From assembly GCF_900638305.1 (NCBI RefSeq), contig NZ_LR134506.1, forward strand, positions 248,001 to 312,000: 64,000 nt of DNA, written 5' to 3'. This DNA comes from Porphyromonas cangingivalis. Lineage in GTDB: Bacteria > Bacteroidota > Bacteroidia > Bacteroidales > Porphyromonadaceae. The translations under genes were made by a program, and so were the position numbers. This document shows, one piece after another, positions 33,937-41,086 of this stretch (position 1 is the stretch's first letter; every line of letters starts with the position of its first letter). Under the pieces are notes generated by a model. The model was not told the DNA's origin and made no database searches. It saw only the letters and a list, made by a program, of their open reading frames with translations.

Positions 33937-34915
33937 AAGTGCAACGTTGTTGCAAATATACGTCAAGGGCTTCTATAGGAGATTGAAAGTTTAGCTTTTT
34001 TCTGGGTCTGTTGTTTAGTAGTCTCTGTATTGTTTTGATTTGTAGTTTAGATATTTCGGAGAAAGAGGTTCCTTTCGGTATATATTGTCTTATTAGTTTG
34101 TTTAGATGTTCTATGTGTGGTTTGTCGGTTGAGCAATAGGGTTTTGCAAAGAAAACAGGAATTTTGAGCGCCCTTTCGATGGAAGAAAAAAACATAAACT
34201 CGGCACCATTGTCCGTTGTGATGGAATGTAGCAACCCCATTCTCTTGAAATAGTTTAGTTTTTGATTGACCACTCTGGCTAATGCCTTAGCATTCTTCCC
34301 TTTGGGCAATGGTTCAATGATAGCATAATCTGTCTTTCTGTCGGTAAGTGTTAGGATAGCCTCTTGTTGTTTAGCTCCAATGATTAGGTCCATTTCGAAA
34401 TCTCCGAAACGCTCTTCTTGATTGATGCATTGGGGTCTTTGGTCAATTCCCTTACGCTTTTCCCATTGGGATTTGAGCGGTTTAGCAAGGTTCTTTCGTC
34501 GATACTTCAAGTGATGCCTTGTTAGCTGGCAAAGGTCTCCTCCGAGTGCCTTATCCTCGTGGAGAAAAGTGTATAGGGTGGTTTTCCCCACGATGGGGAT
34601 TCCCTTGAGCCGAAAACGCCCCACGATTTGCTCAGGCGACCACTGTTTTTCTCTCAAAATCTGGACGACTTGTTCTTGCATTTTATCCGTGAATTTCCTC
34701 GGATAGCAACGCCACTCCTTACGCTCTGTAGCATACATATGTGCTGCATGGCAGGAGTATCTTCCTCTTGCCGTTTTGTTGCGTTTGACTTCTCGTGAGA
34801 CGGTGCTGGTTGACACACCAATGGTTTGAGCGATGAAAGAATAAGATTTCTTTTGTTGTAGTAGCCGATCTATTGTGTACCTTTGCTCTCGGCTCAAATG
34901 GTTGTATTTTTTCAT
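33935..34915 (-). CDS. IS30-family transposase
   Basis: About 326 residues from ATG 34915 (MKKYNHLSREQRYTIDRLL); the frame is open further upstream, but that part crosses a palindrome and looks non-coding. A helix-turn-helix (YSFIAQTIGVSTSTVSREVK) is followed by the DDE catalytic core: Asp in DFEMDLIIGAK, Asp in SITTDNGAEFMFF and Glu in KPHIEHLNKLIRQYIPKG, all typical of IS30. The gene appears intact, so the element may still be active. The last base of the stop codon pairs with the element end. Confidence 0.92.
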   Translation of the reverse strand: MKKYNHLSREQRYTIDRLLQQKKSYSFIAQTIGVSTSTVSREVKRNKTARGRYSCHAAHMYATERKEWRCYPRKFTDKMQEQVVQILREKQWSPEQIVGRFRLKGIPIVGKTTLYTFLHEDKALGGDLCQLTRHHLKYRRKNLAKPLKSQWEKRKGIDQRPQCINQEERFGDFEMDLIIGAKQQEAILTLTDRKTDYAIIEPLPKGKNAKALARVVNQKLNYFKRMGLLHSITTDNGAEFMFFSSIERALKIPVFFAKPYCSTDKPHIEHLNKLIRQYIPKGTSFSEISKLQIKTIQRLLNNRPRKKLNFQSPIEALDVYLQQRCT

Positions 34916-34997
34916 ATTCACGCAAATATAATCTTTGGCGCCCATCCCCAGAGGGGCTAGCCCCTCTGGGGATATTCTTTCTATTTGCGTTGCACTT
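33937..34997 (-). mobile_element. IS30-family insertion sequence, about 1.06 kb
   Basis: Bounded by short inverted repeats AAGTGCAACG (33,937-33,946) and CGTTGCACTT (34,988-34,997), followed inside by GCAAATA on both sides after small differences. It contains one minus-strand transposase gene. No clear target duplication is visible in the flanks. It separates an IS982-like stub from a truncated PH-domain gene. Confidence 0.75.
34944..34973. repeat. Perfect 30-base palindrome at the IS30 5' end
   Basis: A perfect palindrome centred on GGGGCTAGCCCC, inside the IS just upstream of the transposase start. It can form a 14-pair hairpin and may block transcription entering from outside, as hairpins near IS ends often do. 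Confidence 0.7.
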
Positions 34998-35230
34998 ACT
35001 ACTGGAAAATACATAATAAGCGGGTGGTTCTCAAAACAGGCGTAATTAGCCGAAAGGCGGTAAATTTGGTGCTGGCAAAGTGCGAAGGTCTGCACATAAA
35101 GCAAAGTGTTTTAGGATGGATATTTGGTTTCGGAAGGATTACGGTTACTACCGGAGGCGTTACAAGTTCATATCCTTATATTGCCGATCCGCTGGCTTCC
35201 CGGCGGGAGATAAATACACAGATAGGGTAA
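34998..35230 (+). pseudogene. Truncated PH-domain (bPH/YdbT-like) membrane protein gene
   Basis: Right next to the IS30 end the plus-strand frame reads RVVLKTGVISRKAVNLVLAK, then QSVLGWIFGFGRITVTTGG and IADPLASRREINTQIG before a stop. This is the second half of a bacterial PH domain of the YdbT type. The N-terminal part, expected to contain membrane helices, is missing, evidently removed when the mobile elements inserted. No start codon of its own is likely. Confidence 0.65.
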
Positions 35231-35278
35231 GCGAAAGTACGAACTCATTGATGAATAAACGACTCTAGGTAAGTTATT

Positions 35279-35318
35279 GAAAAAACACTTGAAAATAAAT
35301 TTTTTCAGGTGTTTTTTT
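35279..35318 (+). terminator. Rho-independent terminator after the PH-domain remnant
   Basis: Arms AAAAACACTTGAAAA and TTTTCAGGTGTTTTTTT around a 5-7-base loop, with one G-T pair and a long T-run. It isolates the following AT-rich operon from upstream transcription. Confidence 0.8.
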
Positions 35319-35372
35319 ATGAGTATATTCGCGATGATATGTTATATAGTTTTTAATTTAAAAGATAAAATC

Positions 35373-35819
35373 ATGGACAATGAAAAGACATTAAAAGAAT
35401 TTAGAGTGAAATTTGCTGTAGAAGAAAACCTTGTTTTAAATTCAGGCGCATGGTCTTGGTCTGTTAGACCTGCTCAGCCGACATTAGCTTCTGGTATAAT
35501 ATCACTAAATCGCTATGCATTGCATCTATCTGATGTTACTCCAGAAGAAATGGCAGAATTAGCAACTTTGATTAAAAGTGTAGAAACAGTCATTAAAAGA
35601 ACTTTTAATCACAACATTATGAATTACTTAATGCTTATGATGGTTGATCGTCATGTTCATTATCACGTAATTCCAAGATATAATGGCATAAGAAATTTTG
35701 CAGGTTTAGAATGGGTTGATAATGGTTGGCCAGCCTTACCAGTAATGGGCGATAATCAACATAAAGATCAAACAGGACTGATTAAAGAGATTCAAAAAGT
35801 TTTGATAGATAATCTTTAA
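35373..35819 (+). CDS. HIT-family nucleotide hydrolase/transferase
   Basis: A 148-residue protein from ATG 35373 (MDNEKTLKEFRVKFAVEEN); an upstream frame crosses the terminator and is not used. The histidine triad is DRHVHYHVIP with His94, His96 and His98, the middle histidine being the expected nucleophile. The first half carries the usual HIT beta-strands (GIISLNRYALHLSDVTPEEM). HIT enzymes split or transfer nucleotide monophosphates from dinucleotides or adenylated substrates. It is the first gene of an AT-rich operon; the next gene starts 12 bases later. Its partners suggest a nucleotide-signal or nucleic-acid-end processing role, which is inference. Confidence 0.85.
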   Translation: MDNEKTLKEFRVKFAVEENLVLNSGAWSWSVRPAQPTLASGIISLNRYALHLSDVTPEEMAELATLIKSVETVIKRTFNHNIMNYLMLMMVDRHVHYHVIPRYNGIRNFAGLEWVDNGWPALPVMGDNQHKDQTGLIKEIQKVLIDNL

Positions 35820-35831
35820 AAGAATGTCCAT

Positions 35832-36950
35832 ATGAAACTTATAGAAAAAGAAGATTATGCTCATAATCTTCTCATTCCTTTTATTGCAAAAACGCAAGAA
35901 TTGTTGGAGCATACTCTAAAAAGTATAGATTTCAATGCTGAATGCAGAATTACACCTGCTGTTGATTTAGGGTTCCCTCATGATGTTATTAGAATTGCAG
36001 GAGGTTTTCCGACAGGAGCATTCGTAGAATGGAAATGCAATACTCCCTTTATTCCCATTGATACAACAGTCAATATTGATACTAGTTCTATTTTCTATCT
36101 TGATGATGATATCACAGATTCAATAGATGAAAATACTTTTTCCGATTTAAGAGGCAAAATAGAAAACAGTAGTTATGTTTTTAATTTTCACAAAGGAAAT
36201 CATTTTATTAGTTTTGGGCATAGTGTAGAAAAAAACTGTCCTGTACTTGTTATACATTCCAATGAGAAGGAGTTTAAATATCAATTTAATGGATTGATGC
36301 CTGCCAAAGAAAATTGGTATGCTGATGACATTAATATTTACCAAGAAGGGAATAGATATATCCGATATTTAAAGGGTGATAAAGCTGAACTCTTTATTGA
36401 TATTGCAAAAATGCTCGAAGATTTTAATATTATTCGACATCGATTCATTGCTCATTTATTGACACATAAAAGAACGAAAATCAACCATCAATTTGACAAG
36501 CATCATTATTATATGCCCACAAGAAATAGTGTTGCTATCGGATGTTTCATAATTTCAGAGGGTGAAGAAGTTCCCATATTTTCCAAAGTAGGTAAAGATA
36601 TTTTTGTATTTAAACCACTGCAAGGAGGTGCAAACAAAATTATTACGCTTAATGAAAAAATGGAGCGCTTAATCGTTCCCCATGGATGGGGAAAAACTTG
36701 TGAAAAAGATGTTTGCTTTGAAATTGATTTAGAAAACAAACAGTTTTATCTTTCAGGAAAATCGTACCCTATTGAACCACTAATATCCTTAGGGAAAGAT
36801 GAACGACTAAGTATTCGAAACTTTTCTTCTGATCCAACTTCGCCTGAAAGCATTTTTTCGCAAATGCAACAGCATTGTCCTGGAGTTGTCGTCGAAAGAA
36901 TAATTCAAAAAAGCTCCTACACTAAATATGGTTTTCAAAAGCATTTTTAA
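35832..36950 (+). CDS. Unrecognised protein with faint RtcB-like features
   Basis: A 372-residue soluble protein that I do not recognise with certainty. Some stretches recall RtcB RNA ligases in order: PIDTTVNIDTSSI where RtcB has its metal-binding Asp and Cys region, FNFHKGNHFISFG like the GNHFIE motif, KHHYYMPTRNSV like the HN/HH metal site, and VPHGWGKT like the final HGAGR motif. The nucleophilic Cys of RtcB is not seen at the expected place. If related, it would be a remote RNA-end-binding or ligase-like protein, but this needs structural comparison. It lies 12 bases after the HIT gene and 3 bases before the phosphatase gene, so all three are co-expressed. Confidence 0.5.
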   Translation: MKLIEKEDYAHNLLIPFIAKTQELLEHTLKSIDFNAECRITPAVDLGFPHDVIRIAGGFPTGAFVEWKCNTPFIPIDTTVNIDTSSIFYLDDDITDSIDENTFSDLRGKIENSSYVFNFHKGNHFISFGHSVEKNCPVLVIHSNEKEFKYQFNGLMPAKENWYADDINIYQEGNRYIRYLKGDKAELFIDIAKMLEDFNIIRHRFIAHLLTHKRTKINHQFDKHHYYMPTRNSVAIGCFIISEGEEVPIFSKVGKDIFVFKPLQGGANKIITLNEKMERLIVPHGWGKTCEKDVCFEIDLENKQFYLSGKSYPIEPLISLGKDERLSIRNFSSDPTSPESIFSQMQQHCPGVVVERIIQKSSYTKYGFQKHF

Positions 36951-36953
36951 TTT

Positions 36954-38282
36954 ATGTCTGGCAATACAATAATCCTTATTAGGCACGGTGAAACCACCTT
37001 TAATAAAGATGGTATAATTCAAGGGAATACAGACCATCCAATTCTTACAGAAGAAGGAAGAAAACAGATGCTCCGTGTTGGAATATGGCTGAAAGAATTA
37101 GACATAGATTATATTTATGCATCACACTTAAATAGAACTAAAGAATCTGCTGAAATTGTAGCTAACCAATGTGGGGTAAGCCTATCTAGGTTGAAAATTG
37201 ATGAAAGATTAGAAGAAATAAATTTTGGTTGTTGGCATGGACTACAAAGAAAAGAAATTATCAGCAATTTTTCTAACATTTATCGATTATGGAGGACTAG
37301 ACCATATGATTTTGAATTAGAAGAGCGATTTCCAGTTAAAGAATTATATGACAAAATCTCTTCTTTTCTTAACGAAGAGATTTTACATAGTGACAAAAAA
37401 GGGATAAAAGTTATAGTTGCTCATAAAGGTTCCATTTCTGCGATAGTTAACACCCTATTGAAACTACCTAAATCACATCATCATATTCTACAGTTGGATA
37501 ATGGTTCTGTAACTGTAATTCAAGAAAGAAATACTATTGAAACATCCTGTGATTATGAGTTGTGTTTTACCAATGAAGTTCCGACTTTTTGTGATGCCCC
37601 TTTAATTGATTTTAAAACAGAGGAAAGAACAAAATCATATGGAGAACTTTTTTTAGTTCGTCATGGTCAAACAGATTCTAATTTAGAAAGAAAATATCAA
37701 GGCTCCATGGATATTCCTCTTTCAGAACTTGGAATAAAGAACATGAATCTTCTAGCAAAATCATTTACTCCTAATATCCCAACAAGAATTATTTGTAGTC
37801 CATTGTCAAGAGCAATACAAAGTGCAGAAATTATAGCAAATAGCAATAGGATAAAATCAGTTAGTGTTAGGAATGACTTGCATGAGTTTTTGTATGGTAT
37901 ATGGGAAGGCATGACTGAAGATGAGGTTTCACGCTACAGGCATGCTGAATATAACCAATGGCAGACTGTTCCTCAAAAAGCAAATATACCTCAATCTGAA
38001 CATCTAAATAATGCATATAATAGGTGTAACAACATTTGGGAGGACTATCAAAAAGATTTATACTCTTGGGGTGGTAGTATAATCAGTGTAGCGCATGATA
38101 TTGTAAATAGATTAATTATCTGCAATGCTTTGGATTTACCAGCAAACTATATCTGGTCTTTTAAACAAACAAATGCATCAGTAAGTGTATTAGCCATAAA
38201 AAATGTATATGACGGGCGTTTGAGAATGTTAAATCATAGTGGAAATTCAATCAAATTTAGATTATCTGATGAGTACTTATAA
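36954..38282 (+). CDS. Tandem histidine phosphatase (two phosphoglycerate-mutase-like domains)
   Basis: A 442-residue protein made of two histidine-phosphatase domains. Domain 1 has LIRHGETTFN (His11), an Arg in LNRTKESAEI, Glu in LEEINFG and the second His in VAHKGS. Domain 2 begins LVRHGQTDSN (His237), with SRAIQSAEI, LHEFLYG and SVAHDIVN. Both active sites look complete. Such enzymes remove phosphates from sugars, nucleotides or proteins; a tandem fusion is unusual. It starts 3 bases after the unknown gene and overlaps the next start by 14 bases. With a HIT enzyme in the same operon, nucleotide-type substrates are a fair guess. Confidence 0.82.
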   Translation: MSGNTIILIRHGETTFNKDGIIQGNTDHPILTEEGRKQMLRVGIWLKELDIDYIYASHLNRTKESAEIVANQCGVSLSRLKIDERLEEINFGCWHGLQRKEIISNFSNIYRLWRTRPYDFELEERFPVKELYDKISSFLNEEILHSDKKGIKVIVAHKGSISAIVNTLLKLPKSHHHILQLDNGSVTVIQERNTIETSCDYELCFTNEVPTFCDAPLIDFKTEERTKSYGELFLVRHGQTDSNLERKYQGSMDIPLSELGIKNMNLLAKSFTPNIPTRIICSPLSRAIQSAEIIANSNRIKSVSVRNDLHEFLYGIWEGMTEDEVSRYRHAEYNQWQTVPQKANIPQSEHLNNAYNRCNNIWEDYQKDLYSWGGSIISVAHDIVNRLIICNALDLPANYIWSFKQTNASVSVLAIKNVYDGRLRMLNHSGNSIKFRLSDEYL

Positions 38283-38958
38283 AAATGACAACAGGGAAAA
38301 TATTGCTACTATTGTTTTGTTATTAGTAGTATATATAGCCATTGGTATAGACGATTGGCTTCCGAGTATTAAATCGATAGAATATTATCGGATTATAGTA
38401 TTACTCATTTCTGTAGGTCTATATCAATTTATTATATGGTTAATATTCTTTGTTATCTCTCATACATCTTTTTTTATGCATTTGTATTGGGGTAAATTAT
38501 ATATTGATGGATATTGGTCTTATGAATACACGAGAAATGGTAAAATTCATTTTGGAATATGGAGAATAAAACAAGATTTGAATGGTACACATGTTATTGG
38601 TTCTGGTTTAAATGATGACTGTTCTGTTAGAACTAATGTTCGTTCAGTAAGTCCATTAATTGAAGAACAAGGGGCGTTCTTTGTTTTAAATCTTCGGCAA
38701 GAATTAAATAGTTTTGAAGGGTTTATAACACCTGTTTATTCCAAAACAACATTATTTTTGGATGAGCCTCGCAATTGGTTTTCTGTGGTAAAAACTATTA
38801 GAGGAACTACGGAAATATATGGGGGGAGTTCGAATGCCCATTTACACCCTGATGTGAAATTTAAGAAACATTTAAAAGCGAAATCTGACGAAGATGTTAT
38901 TAATGACCTAAAAATACAACATCTAAGTCAGTCTAATATTAAAACAATTTTTCAATAA
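38269..38958 (+). CDS. Membrane protein with beta-rich domain, Cap15/S-2TMbeta-like
   Basis: About 229 residues from ATG 38269, overlapping the phosphatase gene by 14 bases (an ATG at 38239 is also in frame). Two or three membrane helices come first (IATIVLLLVVYIAIGI; IIVLLISVGLYQFIIWLIFF), then a beta-strand-rich domain (YIDGYWSYEYTRNGKIHFG; AFFVLNLRQELNSFEGF; WFSVVKTIRGTTEIYGG). This plan, two membrane helices plus a small beta-barrel, resembles Cap15 effectors that attack the membrane in CBASS immunity. No cyclic-nucleotide synthase is nearby, so if it is an effector its trigger must come from the other operon proteins. The frame may once have continued (see next entry). Confidence 0.5.
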   Translation: MSTYKNDNRENIATIVLLLVVYIAIGIDDWLPSIKSIEYYRIIVLLISVGLYQFIIWLIFFVISHTSFFMHLYWGKLYIDGYWSYEYTRNGKIHFGIWRIKQDLNGTHVIGSGLNDDCSVRTNVRSVSPLIEEQGAFFVLNLRQELNSFEGFITPVYSKTTLFLDEPRNWFSVVKTIRGTTEIYGGSSNAHLHPDVKFKKHLKAKSDEDVINDLKIQHLSQSNIKTIFQ

Positions 38959-39276
38959 TGAAATTGATTTATCAATTATAAGTAAAGATGTAACAAGAAT
39001 AGAACTAGCAAAAGCTTTGAAAGCTATAAAAACGATCTCTACTGATGAACAATTTGAACAGGCTAAAAAATATGTATTCAAGAGGGTGGAAAAGAAAGTG
39101 TGATGAGTGCAGTTAACGAGCTTTCAGAAGAAGATGAATTTGCTGTGTCAACAAAGCTTATAGGCACAGCAACTCATATTATTGGACTAGAACAAAGACC
39201 AATAATCAAAGGAGAATACGTTGTTCTTGACTTTTTTGTAAACTCCGAAGTGAGGTGTTCCGTAAAGGGAAAATAA
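38950..39276 (+). pseudogene. Decayed 3' gene remnant with frameshifts
   Basis: Directly after the membrane-protein stop a new frame reads NNEIDLSIISKDVTRIELAK to QAKKYVFK, ends in a stop at 39,101, and a third frame continues EGGKESVMSAVNELSEEDEF, then GTATHIIGLEQRPIIKGEYV and ends at 39,276. Together they look like one protein segment of about 100 residues broken by one or two frameshifts. It may be the end of the preceding gene or a separate gene. I do not recognise the family; an ATG at 39,103 could still give a 57-residue peptide. Confidence 0.45.
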
Positions 39277-39502
39277 GCAAGAGATTTCAATGGTCGCACA
39301 TTTGTACTTTTGTAAATAATTCAATAATTAATAACTTTGATATAAACATGGACAAAGACCGATTAATGGTTGGATCAAGAAACCGGGGTTAACGTTCAGT
39401 CCCCATGCTTTTACATCTGAAATCTGGATAGTTCGTTGGGACTTTATATCCCGTGTTAGCGACGATAGGTCACAGGATGTATTCAATCAAAAAAAAGACG
39501 TT
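39277..39502 (+). other. Left-end non-coding region of an IS110 element; possible bridge RNA
   Basis: About 225 bases before the IS110 transposase start. A Bacteroidetes -7-like box TACTTTTG lies at 39,305-39,312. IS110 elements of known structure encode their guide (bridge) RNA in this position, so this stretch may carry one; a stem is suggested by AACCGGGGTTAACG near 39,381. The exact element end and RNA limits are not visible by eye. Confidence 0.35.
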
Positions 39503-39605
39503 ATGACTTACATTGGAATCGACATCAGCAAGGGCAGGTTCGTAGCTGCTTTTCCGACAGTATCGGGCTACCAGACCCGAACGTACGCCAACACCGTAAA
39601 TGCAG
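39503..39605 (+). pseudogene. N-terminal fragment of IS110-family transposase
   Basis: From ATG 39503 the frame reads MTYIGIDISKGRFVAAFPTV, then SGYQTRTYANTVN, the beginning of the RuvC-like (DEDD) domain of IS110 transposases, with the first Asp in GIDISK. It is cut after about 34 codons by the IS3 element at 39,606, and the rest of the transposase is not found on the other side of that element. Confidence 0.7.
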
Positions 39606-39708
39606 TGCCCCCAAAAAGTTGGACACGTTAAACACTATTTTTGTTTCATTCTCTCTGAGTCCTGTATTGCTCCAGGCTCTTACCATTTAATCGGAGCTTT
39701 ATCCGCTC

Positions 39709-40407
39709 TCAATTGTAGTAGTTGATGTACTCTCGTAAAGCCTTTGCAAAGGCTTTACGAGAGGTAAATAGTTCGGTTTTCATCGTTCCGAAAAAGCTTT
39801 CCATCATCGCATTGTCGAAACAGTTGGCTTTTCTCGACACACTTTGCACGATCCCTTGCTCTTCGGGGCGTTTGCGGTAGCCTTGGTAGCGGTACTGCCG
39901 GCCTTGATCGGAGTGAAGGATCAGCCCTTTGAGAGCTTTGCGAGAGCAGAAAGCCCTTTCGAGCATGGCATATACTTGTTCCAGATTCGGACTTGTCGAG
40001 AGGTCATAGGCTATGATCTCCCCGTTGAACATATCCAAGATGGGTGAGAAGTACAGCTTTTCGCCCCCGATGTTGATCTGTGTGATGTCCGTTGCCCACT
40101 TTTGATTCGGAGCGCCAGCAGAAAAACTTCGGTTGATAAGGTTCGGTGCCTCCTTGCCAAGTGGTCCGAGATAGGACTGATAGTGCACCTTTCTCTTCTT
40201 GTCCCAAAGACCCATTTCTCGCATGAGACGATAGACGGTCTTGTGATTGATCGGATGGTTGCGATTGTGCATTTCGGCCGTCACACGACGATAACCGTAC
40301 CTGCCTTTATGGGTGGTAAAGATCTCTCTGATCTCTGCTCTTGCTGAAGCATACTTGTCCTCCCAAGAGAGTTTCTTGAGGTGATAGTAGAATACCGAAC
40401 GAGCCAT
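39709..40407 (-). CDS. IS3 OrfB (DDE transposase domain)
   Basis: At least 232 residues from an internal ATG (MARSVFYYHLKKLSWEDKYA); the frame is open upstream through RVIESLRPEHPLDLLLKAGK, as in IS150-type OrfB. The DDE core is visible: Asp in KWATDITQIN, Asp in LILHSDQGRQYRY and Glu in NAMMESFFGTMKTEL. It is normally made as an OrfAB fusion by a -1 frameshift. The expected slip site is the A7 run on the minus strand at 40,512-40,518 within orfA. Confidence 0.9.
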   Translation of the reverse strand: MARSVFYYHLKKLSWEDKYASARAEIREIFTTHKGRYGYRRVTAEMHNRNHPINHKTVYRLMREMGLWDKKRKVHYQSYLGPLGKEAPNLINRSFSAGAPNQKWATDITQINIGGEKLYFSPILDMFNGEIIAYDLSTSPNLEQVYAMLERAFCSRKALKGLILHSDQGRQYRYQGYRKRPEEQGIVQSVSRKANCFDNAMMESFFGTMKTELFTSRKAFAKALREYINYYN

Positions 40408-40448
40408 CTTTCCCGCTTTGAGAAGTAAATCAAGCGGATGCTCAGGCC

Positions 40449-40958
40449 TTAGTGATTCGATGACTCTCGCCCGCTGCCTCGGGCTTTCTCTTTCTCGATC
40501 AAAACCTTCAGTTTTTTTAGCAGGGCGTTCTCTGCTTTGAGGTAGAGATTTTCTGCCTTGAGCTTCTCAAGTTCTGTCTCCGGTGATTTCTTTTTTAGTC
40601 TGCCCATAGTCTCTTTGGGGCGTCGCCCTCTCTTTTTGATTTCATACAAAGACCCTCCGGTACGAACGGTTTGAATCCATCGTCGGAGGCTTTTGATGCT
40701 GACGTCATGTGTCAGACTCAACACAGACAAAGGTACGCCTTTGTCTGTGAAGGCCAAAACTATAGCCTCTTTTTCAGATGCTGAAAACCTCTTCCCTTTC
40801 ATGTACTCCAGACCCGATGTCCCATATTTCTTGTAACGGTAGTACTTCTGACGAAGCAGAACATAGTCTGTACGGTGCTCGCTGCTGACTGACTTCATCC
40901 CTCTGCCTGAATCAATCTTCCTAAACATCTCAAGCCATTCTTCTAAATCGCGTTTCAT
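40449..40958 (-). CDS. IS3 OrfA (DNA-binding, leucine-zipper)
   Basis: A 169-residue protein with two helix-turn-helix parts (FSASEKEAIVLAFTDKGVPL; LTHDVSIKSLRRWIQTV), then a basic linker and a leucine-zipper-like helix (LEKLKAENLYLKAENALLKK). This is the IS150-type OrfA. The run CTAAAAAAACTG near its end on the minus strand allows a -1 shift into orfB. Confidence 0.88.
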   Translation of the reverse strand: MKRDLEEWLEMFRKIDSGRGMKSVSSEHRTDYVLLRQKYYRYKKYGTSGLEYMKGKRFSASEKEAIVLAFTDKGVPLSVLSLTHDVSIKSLRRWIQTVRTGGSLYEIKKRGRRPKETMGRLKKKSPETELEKLKAENLYLKAENALLKKLKVLIEKEKARGSGRESSNH

Positions 40959-41062
40959 TGCTGATTACTTTCCAAAGTTTTTTGTCCAACTTTTTGGGGG
41001 CATACTACTTTCGCAAGGGGCGTTTTCTTGCTATTTCCTTCGCACTTCTCGTTATGAATGAG

Positions 41063-41070
41063 TAACTTTG
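41063..41070 (+). promoter_or_regulatory. Bacteroidetes -7 box for the TIR gene
   Basis: TAACTTTG, a match to TAnnTTTG, 16 bases before the ATG. No clear -33 TTG is seen at the expected distance. Confidence 0.45.
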
Positions 41071-41086
41071 CAGAAAACAAATTATT

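Larger units (their letters stand above)
39606..41002 (-). mobile_element. IS3-family (IS150 group) insertion sequence, 1,397 bp
   Basis: Bounded by perfect 20-base inverted repeats: TGCCCCCAAAAAGTTGGACA at 39,606-39,625 and its complement at 40,983-41,002. It holds overlapping orfA and orfB on the minus strand. The 3-5 bases on each side do not match (CAG left, TAC right), so there is no visible target duplication, and the IS110 gene does not resume on the right; a deletion or recombination probably followed insertion. Confidence 0.92.

Noticed and set aside
38269-38958. A complete CBASS operon
   Set aside because: No CD-NTase, Cap2 or Cap3-like gene is adjacent; only the membrane protein resembles a CBASS effector.
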